DNA from: UBA8437 sp963578885
GTDB taxonomy: Bacteria > Planctomycetota > Planctomycetia > Planctomycetales > Planctomycetaceae
Assembly: GCA_963578885.1 (NCBI GenBank)
Contig: CAUZEQ010000244.1
Coordinates: forward strand, 1-7,502
Length of the DNA: 7,502 nt
Direction: 5' to 3'
The number at the start of each line of letters is the position of its first letter. Positions within the stretch are counted from its first letter, which is position 1. Below are positions 5,470 to 7,502 of the stretch, piece after piece. Under the pieces are notes generated by a model. It saw nothing but the letters and a program-made list of their open reading frames with translations. It made no database searches and was not told the DNA's origin. Position numbers and translations under genes: made by a program.

Positions 5470-5475
5470 GAGGAG
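5470..5475 (+). promoter_or_regulatory. Shine-Dalgarno GAGGAG deciding the hydrolase start
   Basis: GAGGAG lies seven bases before ATG 5483 and only one base before ATG 5477, so translation should begin at 5483. It rules out the upstream in-frame GTG 5387, which would add a nonsense leader encoded by the palindromic repeat. Confidence 0.75.
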
Positions 5476-5482
5476 AATGACC

Positions 5483-6916
5483 ATGACCCGGTTTGTGATT
5501 GCGCTGTTGCTGTGCCTGCTGGCCGCTCCACTCCAAGCCCAGGACAAGCCTTCGTTGTACAAGTCGATCGACTCGCGGGGCGAGGCGACCTGGGAGGCGG
5601 CGCTAAAGATCTGGGGCTGGGCCGAGCCGGGTTACCAGGAGACGAAGTCGTCGGCGTTACTCTCGGGGATACTCGAGCAGGCCGGCTTTAACGTCCGCCG
5701 CGGCGTGGCCGAGATCCCCACCGCTTTCACGGCGACCTTTGGCGAGGGCAAGCCGGTGATCGGGATCCTGGGCGAATTCGACGCTCTGCCGGGCCTGTCT
5801 CAACAGGCCACCCCCCGGCGAGCACCTCGCGAGGGCATCGCCTACGGGCACGGCTGCGGCCACCATCTCTTTGGTGCCGCCTCGATGTCGGCGGCGATCG
5901 CGATTGCCGAGCAGATCAGGTCGGGTCATCTGAAGGGGACGGTCCGCTACTACGGGTGCCCGGCCGAGGAGGGGGGCAGCGGCAAGGTGTTCATGGTGCA
6001 GGCCGGCTTGTTCAAGGACTGCGACGCGGTGCTGCACTGGCATCCGGGCAGCACCAATTCGGCCGGCGACCGCTCGTCGCTGGCGCGGATGGCCGTCAAG
6101 TTCCGCTTCCACGGCAAGGCTGCTCATGCCGCCGGGGCCCCCGAGCAGGGCCGCAGCGCGTTGGACGCGATCGAGTTGACCAACCACGCGGCAGAGTTGC
6201 TCCGCGAGCACACTCCCGACCTGACCCGCATCCACCACGTGATCACCGCCGGAGGCGATGCGCCCAACGTGGTGCCGCCCTTTGGCGAAGTCTACTACTA
6301 CATCCGTCACCCTCGAGCCGAGGTCGTCCGCGGGCTTTACGACCGCCTGGTGCTGTGTGCTCGGGCCGGGGCCCTGGCGACCGAGACGAAGCTGGAGATC
6401 AAGTTCGAGGGTGGCATCTACCCGGTGCTCCCCAACAACGCGCTCTCCTCGGTCGCGCTCAGCAATCTCAGGGAACTGGCCGACCTGAAGTACACTCAGA
6501 AGGAGACCGAGTTCGCACTGCGTCTGCGCGAGCACCTGCCTCGGCCTCAGACACTCGACTCGATTCGTCGAGTGATCAGCCTGCAGGGTACGATCGGACG
6601 CGGATCGACCGACGTGGGTGACGTATCGTGGGCGATCCCCACCACCGGGTTCTCGACCTCCTGCTGGGTTCCCGGCACCCCGGGTCACAGCTGGCAGGCG
6701 GTCGCCTGCGGCGGCACGACGATCGCGCGGAAGGGGATGCACCTGGCCGCTCGTGTGCTGGCTGCCACCGCCTGGGATCTCTACAAAGACCCCGACGTAC
6801 TGGCGGCAGCTCGAGCCGACCACCGTCGACGGTTGGCGCGCGAGCCTTATCGCACCCTGATGCAAAAGGGCCAGAAGCCGCCGCTGGACTACCGCAAGGC
6901 TCCCTCGGCACGCTAG
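5483..6916 (+). CDS. Exported AbgB-like M20 amidohydrolase/peptidase
   Basis: The 477-residue product resembles E. coli AbgB (p-aminobenzoyl-glutamate hydrolase subunit B) along its whole length, judged from memory of that sequence. Shared stretches include GKPVIGILGEFDALPGLSQQA (about 89-109), GHGCGHH (122-128), VRYYGCPAEEGGSGK (154-168), HWHPG (185-189), GRSALDAI (223-230), STDVGDVSW (375-383) and GTPGHSWQ (398-405). The His/Cys of GHGCGHH, Glu162-Glu163, His187 and His402 are the expected metal ligands or catalytic residues; the central segment about 200-315 is the dimerisation lid. Unlike AbgB it starts with a Sec signal peptide: Thr-Arg, then a leucine-rich core, then APLQAQ, with cleavage likely after Ala19. 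No lipobox is seen. It therefore probably works in the periplasm. The substrate may be an N-acyl or aminobenzoyl amino acid, but this is inferred. No AbgA partner is nearby. Confidence 0.88.
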   Translation: MTRFVIALLLCLLAAPLQAQDKPSLYKSIDSRGEATWEAALKIWGWAEPGYQETKSSALLSGILEQAGFNVRRGVAEIPTAFTATFGEGKPVIGILGEFDALPGLSQQATPRRAPREGIAYGHGCGHHLFGAASMSAAIAIAEQIRSGHLKGTVRYYGCPAEEGGSGKVFMVQAGLFKDCDAVLHWHPGSTNSAGDRSSLARMAVKFRFHGKAAHAAGAPEQGRSALDAIELTNHAAELLREHTPDLTRIHHVITAGGDAPNVVPPFGEVYYYIRHPRAEVVRGLYDRLVLCARAGALATETKLEIKFEGGIYPVLPNNALSSVALSNLRELADLKYTQKETEFALRLREHLPRPQTLDSIRRVISLQGTIGRGSTDVGDVSWAIPTTGFSTSCWVPGTPGHSWQAVACGGTTIARKGMHLAARVLAATAWDLYKDPDVLAAARADHRRRLAREPYRTLMQKGQKPPLDYRKAPSAR

Positions 6917-6917
6917 C

Positions 6918-6930
6918 CCGCCTGCGGCGG
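6918..6930. terminator. Palindrome CCGCC-TGC-GGCGG in a convergent gap
   Basis: This 5-bp perfect inverted repeat with a 3-base loop occupies most of the 24 bases between the stop of the hydrolase (6916) and the stop of the convergent antiporter-type gene (6941). It is the fourth copy of the dispersed palindrome. Its place between two converging genes suggests a bidirectional transcription stop or mRNA 3' end protector. There is no T-run on either side, so a classical intrinsic terminator is not shown. Confidence 0.4.
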
Positions 6931-6940
6931 ATTGAAGAAC

Positions 6941-7502
6941 TCAACGCTCGAAGTACAGTACCGTCTCGGGCAGCACGTCCGGCGGTCCGACCACCGTCAG
7001 CTGGTCGCCGAGCTGCAGCTCGGTGTACCCGTGCGAGATCAGCGTGTGTCCGTCGCGGGTGATCGAGAGGATCAGGGCGTCGAGCGGCAGCTTGAGGTCG
7101 CGGATCGGCACGCCGATCAACTGGGTGTCGGTCACGACCACTTCGATCACGTCCTGCTCGGGATCCATGCCCAGCAGGATCGAGGTGGCCGTTGGCGAGG
7201 TGACGAAGTGTTCGAGCAATGTGACGAGCGTGGTCTTGGGGTCGAGCACGATGGCACCCCGTTCGTGCCACTGACGACCCTCCTCGATCTTCTCGGTGAA
7301 CCGCACCACGACTTTTTCGACACCGAAGCGGTCGTGGTTGAGTTGGCAGAGTGCGAGGTTGTTGTCGTCGCTCATCAGGCCGATCACCACATCGGCTCGC
7401 TGCAGCTCGATGCCATCGAGCGTTTCTGTAGAGATCTCCGGGACCGACACCACGGTGGCTCCCGATTGGGCTTCGGTGCCCGCTTCGTGCTCGGACGCCT
7501 CA
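6941..7502 (-). CDS. C-terminal RCK (TrkA-N/TrkA-C) part of a cation transport protein
   Basis: The minus-strand frame is open from the right edge to TGA at 6941-6943, giving the last 186 residues. The start of the gene is outside the window, and the internal GTG at 7453 is not a real start. The first part holds the second half of a Rossmann-type TrkA-N/RCK domain: RADVVIGLMSDDNNLALCQL and FGVEKVVVRF, the pattern in which the domain senses NAD(H) or another ligand. The end is a TrkA-C domain: IEVVVTDTQLIGVPIRDLKLPLDALILSITRDG, then ELQLGDQLTVVGPPDVL. Such a tail regulates CPA-type Na+/H+ or K+/H+ antiporters and K+ channels or transporters. The linker with LLEHFVTSPTATSILLGMD is what I recall from cation:proton antiporters carrying a fused RCK tail, so a membrane antiporter part to the right is likely, but stand-alone TrkA cannot be excluded. 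Confidence 0.82.
   Translation of the reverse strand, partial: EASEHEAGTEAQSGATVVSVPEISTETLDGIELQRADVVIGLMSDDNNLALCQLNHDRFGVEKVVVRFTEKIEEGRQWHERGAIVLDPKTTLVTLLEHFVTSPTATSILLGMDPEQDVIEVVVTDTQLIGVPIRDLKLPLDALILSITRDGHTLISHGYTELQLGDQLTVVGPPDVLPETVLYFER

Noticed and set aside
5440..5691. Small frame starting MLFEFFNRLFEEN upstream of the hydrolase
   Set aside because: The start looks tempting, but the frame runs 200 bases into the hydrolase gene and becomes composition-driven sequence. The purine-rich part is the hydrolase ribosome binding site.
5657..6865. Long open frame (402 codons) on the minus strand
   Set aside because: It is fully antisense to the AbgB-like gene, has no recognisable domain, and is rich in Arg, Gly and Ala, as expected for the shadow of a high-GC gene.
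1..7502. CRISPR array, toxin-antitoxin pair, or defence system
   Set aside because: No regularly spaced direct repeats exist. The only small gene pair is HTH plus integrase, which is fully explained as element control and integration.

Overview
The window covers the right-hand end of an integrated genomic island and the chromosome next to it. The organism is a high-GC Gram-negative bacterium. Planctomycetota is my best guess, from the style of the small HTH gene plus integrase, the tRNA without encoded CCA, the paired M16B peptidases, and the GC-rich intergenic palindromes (TCCGCC-NNN-GGCGGA). This assignment comes from recall and sequence style, not from a search.

Layout. Positions 1 to about 1945 are island: the 3' end of an unidentified gene whose product ends in a helix-turn-helix (3-209), a possible 20-codon ORF with a good ribosome binding site (209-271), a small XRE-like HTH protein (276-497), and a tyrosine recombinase (502-1962). 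The recombinase gene points at a tRNA gene with anticodon CAT on the opposite strand (1908-1981). It reads through the antisense of that tRNA and stops inside the D-loop. The tRNA is complete and has its own promoter on the right (2004-2032), so the chromosome lies right of the tRNA and the island lies to its left. The other attachment site is outside the window.

The chromosomal part begins with a GNAT acetyltransferase (2170-2718) behind a good sigma70-type promoter. It is followed by two overlapping M16B peptidase genes. The first product (2824-4068) has lost the zinc motif but keeps the Arg/Tyr pair. The second (4055-5281) has the HFLEH zinc site but has lost the Tyr. They look like the two halves of a heterodimeric protease. 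A 200-base gap (5282-5482) is filled with palindromic repeats, including an 18-base inverted repeat. Next comes an exported M20 amidohydrolase closely resembling E. coli AbgB (5483-6916). It converges, across a 24-base gap holding another palindrome, on the C-terminal part of a cation antiporter or potassium-channel type RCK/TrkA regulatory protein (6941 to the right edge, minus strand).

I see no convincing new defence or mobile system. The most interesting points are the recombinase gene that ends inside its target tRNA, the complementary loss of active-site residues in the M16 pair, the palindrome family scattered through the gaps, and the signal peptide on an AbgB-type hydrolase.
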